64,000 nucleotides of DNA from Acinetobacter pittii ANC 4050. GTDB taxonomy: Bacteria; Pseudomonadota; Gammaproteobacteria; Pseudomonadales; Moraxellaceae. This document shows positions 18,381 to 27,797 of this stretch, piece by piece. Position 1 is the stretch's first letter. Each line of letters begins with the position of its first letter. The stretch is from contig NZ_KB976987.1 in assembly GCF_000399685.1 (NCBI RefSeq), positions 625,196 to 689,195 of the forward strand, written 5' to 3'. The translations under genes were made by a program, and so were the position numbers. Below the pieces are notes generated by a model. It had not been told where the DNA came from, made no database searches, and saw nothing but the letters and a program-made list of their open reading frames with translations.

Positions 18381-20630
18381 TTACCACTTATGGCTATAAG
18401 AAACCTTCAGCGTTGCACCATTTGCCACTAAATGGCTAGTGTTATTACCCGATCTTAATAATTGGCTATAAAGAGGATAATACTTGCGGTTAAACATGTT
18501 CTCTAAACCAATCGTCACAGTGTCTTTTTTGTTAAGCGCAAAGCTACTGATTAAATCTGCTGTTGTATAAGTTTTTACATCGTAGCGTCCAAAACTATTT
18601 ACACCGTTCAAGCGATAATCTTCTGAACCGAAGTAAGTAGCTTGCAGACGGTTCGTCCAAGTTTCAGTTGGGCTATAAGACACGTAAGCTGTGAGTTTTA
18701 ATGGTGGAATACGGAAGCCTGTCATGTCTTGTTCAGTGCCGTTTTGCGGTTTTTCACGACCTTTCATCCACGTAACGCTACCACCCGTTCCCCAAACATT
18801 AGCATCGTCAAGATAGTCAAAAGTTGCTTCCACACCAGTAACTTTTTCTTTGGTTCTAGTCATATCCAAACTATTACTTACTGGTTGCACTGCACCAAGG
18901 TCAGAAGTAGAGTGGAATACAGCTAAACTTGAAGAGAAGTTATTAAAGTTTCCTTTCCAACCCAACTCATAGTTATCAACTTTTACGGGTTCTAAAAATG
19001 ATGAGCCAAGATTAAAACCTGTGCTGGCATTACGAATGACTACACCAACATCAGGTAATTGAAAACCTTGATTAAACGATGCATAAATCGAGTGTTGGTC
19101 ATTTGGAGAGAAAGTCACGTTAGCATTGTACAACCATGCATCGGCTTTCACTTTTCCACCCTGAACTGTGTAAGGGTCGGGTTTACCTAATTGTGATAAT
19201 GGAACAAAACTATCAATTTGGGCGTAGCTATCTTCATAGCGTGTACCAGCTTCTGCTGACCATTGATCATTAAAGCGGTGCTTTAACTGTACAAAGCCAC
19301 CCACACTTTGTGTGGTAAGTTCAGGTAAATAAATAAGCTTGCCAGTTTTTACAAACTCTAAGCCACCAGATTGATCATAAATATCAGGATCGAAAATATC
19401 TAGAGGCATTTCGCTTTTTTCACGGCTGAAGTCACCACCCCAAACCAATGATGTGTCGCCTAAAAACTCAAGTGGTGTAGTAACAGTTAAACGGCTACCG
19501 AGTACGTTATTTTCTTGATAGATTTGATCCACTTGTCCACCGCGTGGGCTGACTTTATCTGGGGCAACACGTGCGTCAAATGGTGAAAAACGAGTAAAGA
19601 AGTCGCGGTAATAAATTTGGGCATCAACCTTATTACCAAAAAAGTCTTTATGGTTATAAGTCAAATTGTAGATTTGGTTTTCGTTTTTAGTCTGATCTTT
19701 GAGCTTTAAGCCTTTAATTGCTTTTGCCGGTACGGTTCCGGCAGGGGTATTCTTAACGCTTGTGTCAGATGCATAATCTGAGTCTTGCTCGGCATTGTAG
19801 TAGTTTGCAGCAAACTGTAGGTATTGGTTGTCATCAATATGGTAACCCAGTTTACCACCTACGCTGTAAGCATCAGCATCATATAAATCGCCCTGACTTG
19901 GTTCAGGTGCAACACGGTCACCGCTTGCATCGTACGGACTACCAATACGCTGGTAACCAAAGTCGAGCGCATAATCAAAAGCGTTAAAGCTGCCTGTGAA
20001 ATATTGATGAATATCGCCACTTAAAGCATTAGAACGGAAATTTGTTAAAGGTGTTTGAAGTCCAACCACGGTTTTAGCTGTAGGTTCACCACCCGCAGCT
20101 TTTGTGGTAATTGAAATAATACCGCCAGCAGCACCACCACCATAAATTGCGTTACTGCCTCGAATCACTTCAATGTTGGCAATACTTTCAGGGTCAATTG
20201 CTGAAAGTCCGCGTGATGTGTCACGTGTAAGGTTCATTGGTACGCCATCGACCAAGATGAGGGCATTACGGCCACGTAAAGTTTGGCCGTAATCGGTAAT
20301 GGTTCGGCTTGAATCTGACAGGCCCGGTACGGCTTTCGCTAAAACGGTTGCAATACTGCCAGATGAACCATTTCTTAAAAGTTCAATTTGCTTTTCATCT
20401 AGCTTGGTTACTTGCTTGGCAGAAGTAGAAAGTTCATCTGCACGTGAAGCGGTAATTGTGATTGTAGGTAATGCTTCAGGCTTTTTTTCAGCATCGGTTG
20501 TCTCAGAAGACGAGGCTGCAAAGGCTGAGTTTGAGAGAAAGATGGCCCCACCAAGTGAAAGGAGTGGAATAATATTTTTTACTTCAGACTTCCTCGTAAA
20601 AAGTTTGTGACTTTTTATCTTATTTCCCAT
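18381..20630 (-). CDS. TonB-dependent siderophore receptor (IutA-like)
   Basis: A 749-residue outer-membrane receptor that would import a ferric siderophore with energy from TonB. A signal peptide ends near SNSAFA-AS. The TonB box is probably PTITITASR, about 20 residues later. The plug domain has TLRGRNALILVDGVPMN and VIRGSNAIYGGGAAGGIISITTK. A 22-strand barrel follows and ends with an aromatic residue (KVSYSHKW). It diverges from the siderophore synthesis operon, with Fur-like boxes between, so it is the likely receptor for that siderophore. Exact ligand unknown; the plug resembles receptors for citrate-hydroxamate siderophores. Confidence 0.9.
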   Translation of the reverse strand: MGNKIKSHKLFTRKSEVKNIIPLLSLGGAIFLSNSAFAASSSETTDAEKKPEALPTITITASRADELSTSAKQVTKLDEKQIELLRNGSSGSIATVLAKAVPGLSDSSRTITDYGQTLRGRNALILVDGVPMNLTRDTSRGLSAIDPESIANIEVIRGSNAIYGGGAAGGIISITTKAAGGEPTAKTVVGLQTPLTNFRSNALSGDIHQYFTGSFNAFDYALDFGYQRIGSPYDASGDRVAPEPSQGDLYDADAYSVGGKLGYHIDDNQYLQFAANYYNAEQDSDYASDTSVKNTPAGTVPAKAIKGLKLKDQTKNENQIYNLTYNHKDFFGNKVDAQIYYRDFFTRFSPFDARVAPDKVSPRGGQVDQIYQENNVLGSRLTVTTPLEFLGDTSLVWGGDFSREKSEMPLDIFDPDIYDQSGGLEFVKTGKLIYLPELTTQSVGGFVQLKHRFNDQWSAEAGTRYEDSYAQIDSFVPLSQLGKPDPYTVQGGKVKADAWLYNANVTFSPNDQHSIYASFNQGFQLPDVGVVIRNASTGFNLGSSFLEPVKVDNYELGWKGNFNNFSSSLAVFHSTSDLGAVQPVSNSLDMTRTKEKVTGVEATFDYLDDANVWGTGGSVTWMKGREKPQNGTEQDMTGFRIPPLKLTAYVSYSPTETWTNRLQATYFGSEDYRLNGVNSFGRYDVKTYTTADLISSFALNKKDTVTIGLENMFNRKYYPLYSQLLRSGNNTSHLVANGATLKVSYSHKW

Positions 20631-20673
20631 TGTCTCGCCCTGAGAGTGATTTTAAATTTGTCGAATTATAAGT

Positions 20674-20692
20674 GAGAATGATTGTAATTCAT
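20674..20692. promoter_or_regulatory. Fur-like box before the IutA-like receptor
   Basis: GAGAATGATTGTAATTCAT resembles the Fur consensus GATAATGATAATCATTATC, most clearly in the left half. It lies about 45-60 bases before the receptor start, a usual operator position. Confidence 0.6.
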
Positions 20693-21208
20693 AATATCGT
20701 TGTTGAAAAAAATAAAGTCATAGCCTGCAAATGTCATTTGCTATTCGTTTCTTAAGAGCAATCGAATGTTTATTCATATTCGATTTCCTTAATTTAATAA
20801 GGCTGGGCGGGCTTGGTGTGGTTTGTACTCTGAATAATTCCACACACTAACAAGAATTTTCACTAGGCTCTATAGAGTAGGTTTACATATGATATTCCAA
20901 GTAGCCCATTTTTTACTCGGATTTTATCATTTTTTTCAACTGATCCTAGCTAATTGCTTTTTTGTTTTTAGTAATTTGTTTCTTGCTCTATTGGGGAACG
21001 AAAAGAAAATATTTTGGGGTACTTTATTGAAAATTATAAAATAATTGTGATTTATGTCACATTTAATTGGCGTAAATTTATCTAATCTAGTTTTGCATTG
21101 ATCAATATCTTGGAATATTTAAGGCTTAACTTTTTATTATTGTTGATTTTACTTTGTGAATAAAATTGAAATTTGCTGGTAAAATGTAATTATTTATTAT
21201 TGAATGTT

Positions 21209-21227
21209 AATAATAATTATTATCATT
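21209..21227. promoter_or_regulatory. Fur-like box before the siderophore operon
   Basis: AATAATAATTATTATCATT is a near-palindrome that fits the Fur 19-mer well. It lies about 65-80 bases before the first biosynthetic start codon, so iron repression of the whole operon is expected. Confidence 0.7.
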
Positions 21228-21289
21228 TGTATTTGCACTTAAATGTGGATATTCTCTGTAGGTATTTATCCCTCCACAGAGTAATCCTG

Positions 21290-23080
21290 ATGAGATCAAT
21301 CACAAATAAAATTGCCTTGCAGCATTTAGTGAACTCATATTTACAAGAAACAGGTCATGGTCGTTTTCTCTCTTTAACAGAACAATCTCCTCATTTAACA
21401 GAAAGAGGTAAGGGTAAAGTTTTACTGAGTATCCCTTTACACGCAATCAATGGGGTTCTTTATGCACCGATTGAATATTTCAGTCAGGTGGGGCGACACC
21501 GTTTTGCTGACTTGCCATGGGTCGAGCGGGAAGGTCAAAATCTGGCACTCAGCCCTGTAAATATTGCGGCAAATTTACTGGAAAATTTAATTGAACAATC
21601 TAAAGCCCAGCAAATTGATGCATCTTCATTGCTGGAATGTTGGATTCAGAGTCACAGGGCGCTGCATCAATTTCTTGGTCATCGTGAGCCAGACTTTGAT
21701 CAGATTGTAGCAAAACAGCAAAATTTTATTCAGAGTGAACAGGCATTGGTACTTGGCCATAGCATGCATCCTTCACCAAAAAGTCGTCAGGGTTTTGTAC
21801 AGGATGACTGGAAGATTTTTTCACCTGAAACACAGAATACCTTCAAAATGCAATTTGTATATGTGCACCCCGAACATATTGCTTCGGACAATGCACATAA
21901 AATTAATATTCCCACACAGTTCAAACATGATTTGGAACCATATTTCAATTCGTTTCACCGCGCAAAAATAGCCCAATTCCCTGATTATGCCTTGTTGCCT
22001 TTACATCCATGGCAGGCACGTTATCTAAAGGATAAGGACTGGTATCAACAGCTTTTACATGAAGAGAAATTGATTGATTTTGGCGCATTAGGCTGGGATG
22101 TCAAGGCAACAACTTCAGTACGTACATTATACAGTGAGCAATCACCTTGGATGTTCAAGGCATCTATGACTGTGGCTGTGACTAATTCAGTTCGGGTCAA
22201 TCTGTATAAGGAATGCCACCGTGGTTTGTTGAGTTATCAGCTGTGGCATGATGATTGTCTAAGTGAATTTAGGCAGAGAAATCCGAACCTTCAGGCTTTG
22301 AGTGATCCTGCTTGGATCGCATTGAAATTTGATGGTCAAGTACTAGATGAAACCATCTGTATTTTGCGTGAAAATCCATTTAAGGTCAGTGATGATGTGA
22401 CTTGTATTGCTTCATTGTGTCAGGATCATCCTGTATTGGCAAAAAATCGTTTCAGTGAAATTTTTGCAGATATTTCAAAACAAACAGGTCAGTCTCAGTC
22501 GCAAGTTGCCTTGCTATGGTTTGATCGCTTCTTGGAAATGACCATTCTGCCATTGATGGAGTTGTATCATGAATATGGAATGGCTTTTGAGGCCCACCAA
22601 CAGAATACCTTAATTGAACTGGAACAGGGTATGCCTAAAACAGTATGGTTTAGGGATAATCAAGGATTTTATTATATCCGTGAGCTTGCCACAGAAATTT
22701 TGAAACACTATCCGACATTGGCAACAGATGGTCAGGCAGTGTGCTCATTGTCACTGGTGGATGAACGTTTCCGTTATTATTTTATTGGTAATACCTTATT
22801 CGGTCTGATTAATGCCATAGGTATGACGGGCGCCGTTCAGGAGCAACAATTAATTGAAATGCTGCAATCCTACCTGTTGCAGGCCTATCAGAAATATCCT
22901 GAAAGCAATTTATTAAAGACTGTTTTACATCATGAAACTTTTCCTTATAAAGGCAATATGATGACACGTCTGTATGAGTTGGATGAGTTACAAGCTGATA
23001 TTTCTCAGCAATCAATCTATGTTGATTTAAAAAATCCACTCTATGTTAGACAAGTTATTGAGGAGGCCGACTATGCTTGA
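21290..23080 (+). CDS. NIS siderophore synthetase (IucA/IucC family), first of three
   Basis: A 596-residue ATP-dependent synthetase that joins a carboxylate such as citrate to an amine or alcohol. Family landmarks include LLPLHPWQARYLKD, KATTSVRTLYS, FKASMTVAVTNSVRVN and FEAHQQNTLIEL, which build the ATP and substrate site. The C-terminal FhuF-like part ends in a short helix. ATG 21290 is preferred because the longer open frame from 21173 runs through the Fur box. The end overlaps the monooxygenase gene by eight bases. With the two other synthetases it would account for three condensation steps. Which step it performs is not known. Confidence 0.88.
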   Translation: MRSITNKIALQHLVNSYLQETGHGRFLSLTEQSPHLTERGKGKVLLSIPLHAINGVLYAPIEYFSQVGRHRFADLPWVEREGQNLALSPVNIAANLLENLIEQSKAQQIDASSLLECWIQSHRALHQFLGHREPDFDQIVAKQQNFIQSEQALVLGHSMHPSPKSRQGFVQDDWKIFSPETQNTFKMQFVYVHPEHIASDNAHKINIPTQFKHDLEPYFNSFHRAKIAQFPDYALLPLHPWQARYLKDKDWYQQLLHEEKLIDFGALGWDVKATTSVRTLYSEQSPWMFKASMTVAVTNSVRVNLYKECHRGLLSYQLWHDDCLSEFRQRNPNLQALSDPAWIALKFDGQVLDETICILRENPFKVSDDVTCIASLCQDHPVLAKNRFSEIFADISKQTGQSQSQVALLWFDRFLEMTILPLMELYHEYGMAFEAHQQNTLIELEQGMPKTVWFRDNQGFYYIRELATEILKHYPTLATDGQAVCSLSLVDERFRYYFIGNTLFGLINAIGMTGAVQEQQLIEMLQSYLLQAYQKYPESNLLKTVLHHETFPYKGNMMTRLYELDELQADISQQSIYVDLKNPLYVRQVIEEADYA

Positions 23081-24470
23081 TTTCATCGGTGTTGGTCTGG
23101 GGCCCTTTAATCTAAGTCTTGCTGCGTTGGTGAATCAGCATGCTTCATTGAAGTATTGTTTCTTTGAAAAACGTGAAAATTTTGACTGGCATGCAGGATT
23201 ACAGTTGCCAGGTGCGATGTTGCAGGTCCCTTTTATGGCCGATTTGGTCAGTCTGGTTGAGCCGACAAGCCCTTATAGCTTTCTGAACTATTTAAAGGCA
23301 CAGCAACGCCTCTATAAGTTTTACTTTCGTGAGAATCTGTATATTCCACGCAAAGAATATAATCATTATTGCCAGTGGGTTGTACAGCAGTTGCATGATC
23401 TACATTTTGGTCATCGAGTGGTAGACGTTGCTCCAATCTCTGGAGGTTTTCAGGTAATTGCTGAACAGCGTGGGCGATTGTCCATTCATCAGACCCGCAA
23501 ACTGGTATTAGGGGTGGGAACAGTACCGCGACTACCCAAACCATTACAAGCAATTTCAGAACAAACCGTATCTTGTTTGCACTCTTCTAGCTATCTACAG
23601 CAGTGTACCGATAATCTTTCTGGCAATGTGGTACTGATTGGCTCTGGTCAATCTGCAGCAGAAATTTTTATTGATTTATTTGATCAGCAGATTTCATCAG
23701 AAACAGGTAAACCCAAATTTCATTTATATTGGTTGACTCGCTCCGCAGGTTTTTCACCCATGGAAAATACACCATTGGGTCTGGAAAGTTTCAGTCCAGA
23801 TTACATGCGTTATTTCTACCATTTACCAGAAGCTCTCAAGGATACTCTGCCAACCGCACAAGCCCACTTGTACAAGGGAATCAGTAGCAGAACTATTCAG
23901 GAAATCTATGAGCGCCTTTATCATCGTAGTATTGGACAAGCGGATACCTGTGTGACTATTGCCGGCAACTATCAGTTGGAGAATGCACAGTTACATGGGC
24001 CGAATAATATTCAACTTGAATTTTTACAGACTCAGCAACAGCAGGTGTTGAAACTACGGGCAAGTACCGTGATTGCAGCAACGGGTTATCAATATCCTGC
24101 ACAGACGTTCCTGAATAAGCTAAATGACGGGATTGTATTAGATACCCAGCAACGCTGGAAAATTAGTGAGCATCATCAACTGCAGTATCAAGGGGATGGT
24201 GAGATCTATATACAAAATACCAGTCTCCAACACCATGGCGTTGGGACTCCAGATCTGGGCTTGGGTGCATTTCGTTCCGCACGGATTGCCAATCAGATTC
24301 TGAAAGAAAACTATTTTGATGTAGATGGGAAACAAGGCTTTCAGGATTTTCAGCTGGATAGTCAAGCCTTGACGACTGAATTCAAGATAAATAATTCCCG
24401 AACAAATACAGTCATGCCGCGTCCCTCTGGGAAAACCGATGATCAGTATTTAAAAGTCATGAGCAAATAA
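23073..24470 (+). CDS. Flavin-dependent amine N-monooxygenase (IucD/SidA family)
   Basis: A 465-residue FAD/NADPH hydroxylase that makes the N-hydroxy-amine of hydroxamate siderophores. The FAD motif is GVGLGPFNLSLA, followed by WHAGLQLPGAMLQVPFMADLVSL, typical of this family. The NADPH motif is IGSGQSAAEIF, and ATGYQYP is the late family signature. ATG 23073 follows a GAGGAGG ribosome binding site and overlaps the preceding gene by eight bases. In acinetoferrin and baumannoferrin the hydroxylated amine is a 1,3-diaminopropane unit; the same substrate is plausible here but unproven. No gene for diaminopropane synthesis lies in the window. Confidence 0.9.
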   Translation: MLDFIGVGLGPFNLSLAALVNQHASLKYCFFEKRENFDWHAGLQLPGAMLQVPFMADLVSLVEPTSPYSFLNYLKAQQRLYKFYFRENLYIPRKEYNHYCQWVVQQLHDLHFGHRVVDVAPISGGFQVIAEQRGRLSIHQTRKLVLGVGTVPRLPKPLQAISEQTVSCLHSSSYLQQCTDNLSGNVVLIGSGQSAAEIFIDLFDQQISSETGKPKFHLYWLTRSAGFSPMENTPLGLESFSPDYMRYFYHLPEALKDTLPTAQAHLYKGISSRTIQEIYERLYHRSIGQADTCVTIAGNYQLENAQLHGPNNIQLEFLQTQQQQVLKLRASTVIAATGYQYPAQTFLNKLNDGIVLDTQQRWKISEHHQLQYQGDGEIYIQNTSLQHHGVGTPDLGLGAFRSARIANQILKENYFDVDGKQGFQDFQLDSQALTTEFKINNSRTNTVMPRPSGKTDDQYLKVMSK

Positions 24471-24485
24471 CACAGGGGACAGGAG

Positions 24486-25937
24486 ATGGCTGAACAGCCA
24501 CAACCACTGTTGCAGACAGAAAATCCTGAATCTTCAGGGTTACAACGTTGGGTGATGATCTGTGTGATGTTGGGAACTGGCACGGTCAGTATAAACAACA
24601 GTAGTTTTAACCCCGCTATTCCTCAGTTGATGCATGATTTTCAGATCAATGAAACAGCAGTTAGCTGGGTGATGGTTATTTTTCTGCTGAGTATGAGCCT
24701 GAGTCTATTACTCACAGGTTATATGAGTCAGCGATTCGGTAAACGTCAGGTATATCTGACTGCACTGATAGTCTTTGGTTTGAGCTCGCTGTATGGTGCT
24801 TTTGCAGGGCATTTTGGAACTGTATTGCTGGTTCGTGCTTTACAAGGCTTTTCAAGTGGCTTGATGATCCCATTGTCTCTGGGAATTATATTTATGGTAA
24901 CTCCGCCTGCGCAGCGGGGTGCTGCTACAGGGCTATGGGGTGCCATGATCATGCTGACTTTGGCATGTGGACCCATGTTGGGTGCACTGGTTTTGGTGTG
25001 GTGGAACTGGCAGGTGTTATTTTTATTGAATGTTCCGCTGGCGATCTGTGCATTGGTGATGGGGGTACGGTGGTTGCCGTCACAGCAGACTAATGTGAGA
25101 TTGTTACGTTTTGACTGGAGTGGTTTTGTACTGCTTGCTGTGGGTATTGTAGCGTTGCTGCTCAGCTTGAGCAAAATTCAGCAGTTGAGTGACATCCAAA
25201 CGTCTGAGTTTATGTTGTTGTTCAGTACAGGCATTGCGGCATGTTGTGGCTTTTTCTGGTTCAGTCGTAATAAGCCCAATGCTTTAATTGACTGGCAACT
25301 ATTTACCAGTAGTGGTTTTAACTACAGTGTCATTATTTCAGTTGTACATACTATCGGACTGTTCATTACCTTACTCCTGATTCCACTGCTGTTACAAAAT
25401 ACTTTAAAGCTCAGTCCAGTGTGGACAGGGTTGATCCTGATGAGTAGTGCGCTGACCACCAGTCTATGTAGTCAATGGGCGGGTAAATATCTCGATCAAC
25501 ATGGCGCCCGGCTATTAATTTGTTTTGGTCTTCTGTTGACTGTTGCTGCATTCGCTGGTTTGGCATTGATTCCTGGGACACATGTTATCTCCCTAATGTT
25601 TTGTATGATCTTGCATGGGCTGGGATTTGGTTTGTCCTATATGCCAGCGACAACAGCTGGGTTAAATAGTCTGGAAGATCAAGAACTGGTGACTCAGGGA
25701 GCAGCTGTTAATAACTTACTGCGCCGGATTTGCGCTGCAATTGCTGTCGTGGTTGCTGCACTCTATCTGCAAATTCGTACACACAATATTCCATATTCAC
25801 CAGAACTCGCAATTGCTCAAATTCATGCGATACGGGAACTGTTTTTGATCTGTGCAGGCGTGATGCTGTTGGCATTACCCGCTGCATGGAAGTTTCCTAG
25901 TCAGAAGCAAGCGGACGTTTTGGTTCAAAATCAATAA
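24486..25937 (+). CDS. MFS exporter, 14-TM DHA2 type, probably siderophore efflux
   Basis: A 483-residue inner-membrane antiporter with about 14 hydrophobic segments. It has the MFS loop SQRFGKRQVY between helices 2 and 3 and an antiporter-type stretch GAMIMLTLACGPMLGALV in helix 5. Its place between the monooxygenase and the second synthetase suggests that it exports the finished siderophore. GGGGA lies about seven bases before the ATG. A general drug exporter is the alternative, but the operon makes this less likely. Confidence 0.85.
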   Translation: MAEQPQPLLQTENPESSGLQRWVMICVMLGTGTVSINNSSFNPAIPQLMHDFQINETAVSWVMVIFLLSMSLSLLLTGYMSQRFGKRQVYLTALIVFGLSSLYGAFAGHFGTVLLVRALQGFSSGLMIPLSLGIIFMVTPPAQRGAATGLWGAMIMLTLACGPMLGALVLVWWNWQVLFLLNVPLAICALVMGVRWLPSQQTNVRLLRFDWSGFVLLAVGIVALLLSLSKIQQLSDIQTSEFMLLFSTGIAACCGFFWFSRNKPNALIDWQLFTSSGFNYSVIISVVHTIGLFITLLLIPLLLQNTLKLSPVWTGLILMSSALTTSLCSQWAGKYLDQHGARLLICFGLLLTVAAFAGLALIPGTHVISLMFCMILHGLGFGLSYMPATTAGLNSLEDQELVTQGAAVNNLLRRICAAIAVVVAALYLQIRTHNIPYSPELAIAQIHAIRELFLICAGVMLLALPAAWKFPSQKQADVLVQNQ

Positions 25938-25949
25938 AGGTAAAAAATA

Positions 25950-27785
25950 ATGGGCAATTTACATCCAGCACTTTCCACGACCACACATTCTGTGAATACA
26001 AGCACTTTGGCTTGGCAACAGCCTGATCAAGCCACAATGAAAAAAGTTGAGCAGCGTGTGATTAAACAATTGCTACAGGCATTGATTTATGAAGAGGTGA
26101 TTCCAGCCCAGTTTGAGGATGGGGTTTTTCATATTGATGTGATCAATCTACAAGGGCAGTTGGTACGTTATTTGGCTGCAGGGCAGCGATATCTTAGTTT
26201 TGGACTAGTACGCATGAATGCTACGGATGTCATCCGTGAAGATCATCAGGGGCAGAAAACGGTCGCACAGCTGAATTTAGTGATTGATGAGGTCATCCGA
26301 AGTATTCCACAAGCAGCCCAGATTGATGGTTTTATCAGTGAGTTGAAGCGAACTTTTATTCATGATGTGCAGTCTCAGCATTGCCAGAATGAATATGCAC
26401 TACCAGCAGCACAATATAGTTATGATGTGCTGGAAACCTATCTGATGGATGGCCATCCCTATCATCCTTGTTATAAATCTCGAGTGGGTTTTAATCTGCA
26501 GGATAATCTGAAATATGGGGTTGAATATGCACAACCTATTCATCTGGTATGGATTGCAGTACATCAGTCCATATTTTCCCATAACGCATCCAGTCATTTA
26601 AATGCGGATGATTTCCTGCAGCAGCAGTTGACTGAACAGGATCAGCAAGAGTTTACAAAGGTTTTGGGTCAGCAAAAAAATGCGGATGATTATATTTGGT
26701 TACCCGTTCATCCATGGCAATGGGAAAATACTATTGTGCATGTGTTCTTTAAGGAAATTGCTGAACAGAAGATTGTTTATTTAGGACGAGGGGAATATGC
26801 CTATATTGCTCAGCAGTCACTGAGAACACTGACCAATTTACAACATCCTGAAAAGCCTTATATCAAATTGTCCATGAGTCTGACAAATACCTCAAGTTCA
26901 CGGATATTGGCGACACATACAGCAATGAATGGGCCGTTAATTACAGATTGGCTACAGGGTTTAAAAAAGAACAGTAAAATTGCCCAAAAATTGGATTTTG
27001 ATATTCTTGGTGAAGTACATGCCTCAGCAGTGGATTTCACTCGTCTGCCTGAATCACATGCGAAACAGGCATATGGAACTATTGCCAGTTTGTGGCGTGA
27101 AAGTGTTCAGCAGTATCTAAAATCTGGTGAAGACGCTATTCCTCTGAATGGAATTGGTCATGTCCAGAAGGATGGGAAGTTACTGATCGCACCTTGGCTG
27201 GATCAGTATGGTGTGGATGCATGGGTTGGGCAATTGCTGTCTGTGGTCATTCAGCCAATTCTATATTTACTCTTTGCTGAAGGAATTGGAACTGAGTCGC
27301 ATGGGCAAAATATTATTTTGGTTCATCGTAATGGCTGGCCAGTACGAATCATTTTAAAGGATTTTCATGATGGGGTACGCTTCAGTCCTGATCATCTAAC
27401 TCATCCAGAAGCTTTTCCAGCCTTGCATGCATTACCCGCAGAACATGCGAAAGCTAATCGTATGTCATTTATTCTCACGGATGACCTAAATGCGGTGCGG
27501 GATTTTAGTTGCGCTTGTCTATTCTTTGTTGCATTGAGTGATATCGCCATAACACTAAAACAGCACCTTGACTTTAGTGAACAGGTCTTCTGGCAAAAAG
27601 CAGCAGATATTATTCATCATTTTCAGCAGCAATATCCTGAACACCAGTCACGCTATGCTGTGTTTGATGTCTTTGCAGAGCAATATTGTATTGAATCGCT
27701 AACCCGCCGCCGCTTATTCGGTGATGGTGAGGTACAGATGCGTTATGTCAATAACCCTCTGTTCCATTTCCGTCAGCCTGTTTAG
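25950..27785 (+). CDS. NIS siderophore synthetase (IucA/IucC family), second of three
   Basis: A 611-residue synthetase with very clear family motifs: DDYIWLPVHPWQWENT, YIKLSMSLTNTSSSRILATH, ILGEVHASAVDF and GTESHGQNIILVHRNGWPVR with ILKDFHDGVRFS. The KLSMSLTNTSS and ESHGQN motifs are those of enzymes that bind ATP and condense citrate-type substrates (AcsD/RhbC-like). AAAGGT lies eight bases before the ATG, and the start is 12 bases after the exporter stop. Its exact acceptor is unknown. Confidence 0.9.
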   Translation: MGNLHPALSTTTHSVNTSTLAWQQPDQATMKKVEQRVIKQLLQALIYEEVIPAQFEDGVFHIDVINLQGQLVRYLAAGQRYLSFGLVRMNATDVIREDHQGQKTVAQLNLVIDEVIRSIPQAAQIDGFISELKRTFIHDVQSQHCQNEYALPAAQYSYDVLETYLMDGHPYHPCYKSRVGFNLQDNLKYGVEYAQPIHLVWIAVHQSIFSHNASSHLNADDFLQQQLTEQDQQEFTKVLGQQKNADDYIWLPVHPWQWENTIVHVFFKEIAEQKIVYLGRGEYAYIAQQSLRTLTNLQHPEKPYIKLSMSLTNTSSSRILATHTAMNGPLITDWLQGLKKNSKIAQKLDFDILGEVHASAVDFTRLPESHAKQAYGTIASLWRESVQQYLKSGEDAIPLNGIGHVQKDGKLLIAPWLDQYGVDAWVGQLLSVVIQPILYLLFAEGIGTESHGQNIILVHRNGWPVRIILKDFHDGVRFSPDHLTHPEAFPALHALPAEHAKANRMSFILTDDLNAVRDFSCACLFFVALSDIAITLKQHLDFSEQVFWQKAADIIHHFQQQYPEHQSRYAVFDVFAEQYCIESLTRRRLFGDGEVQMRYVNNPLFHFRQPV

Positions 27786-27797
27786 GGGAATAAATAA

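Larger units (their letters stand above)
20631..21289. other. Divergent intergenic region of the siderophore island
   Basis: About 660 bases without a gene separate the receptor from the biosynthesis operon. It holds two Fur-like boxes, listed separately. It also has an 8-bp inverted repeat, AATCGAAT (20760-20767) and ATTCGATT (20778-20785), followed at once by CCTTAATTTAATAAGG, and a leader hairpin with arms CTCTGT (21254-21259) and ACAGAG (21276-21281) just before the first start codon. The two middle repeats may bind a second regulator. Confidence 0.5.

Noticed and set aside
21173..21289. Longer N-terminus for the first NIS synthetase
   Set aside because: This extension would translate the Fur-like box and gives an Asn/Tyr/Leu-rich stretch not expected in the family.
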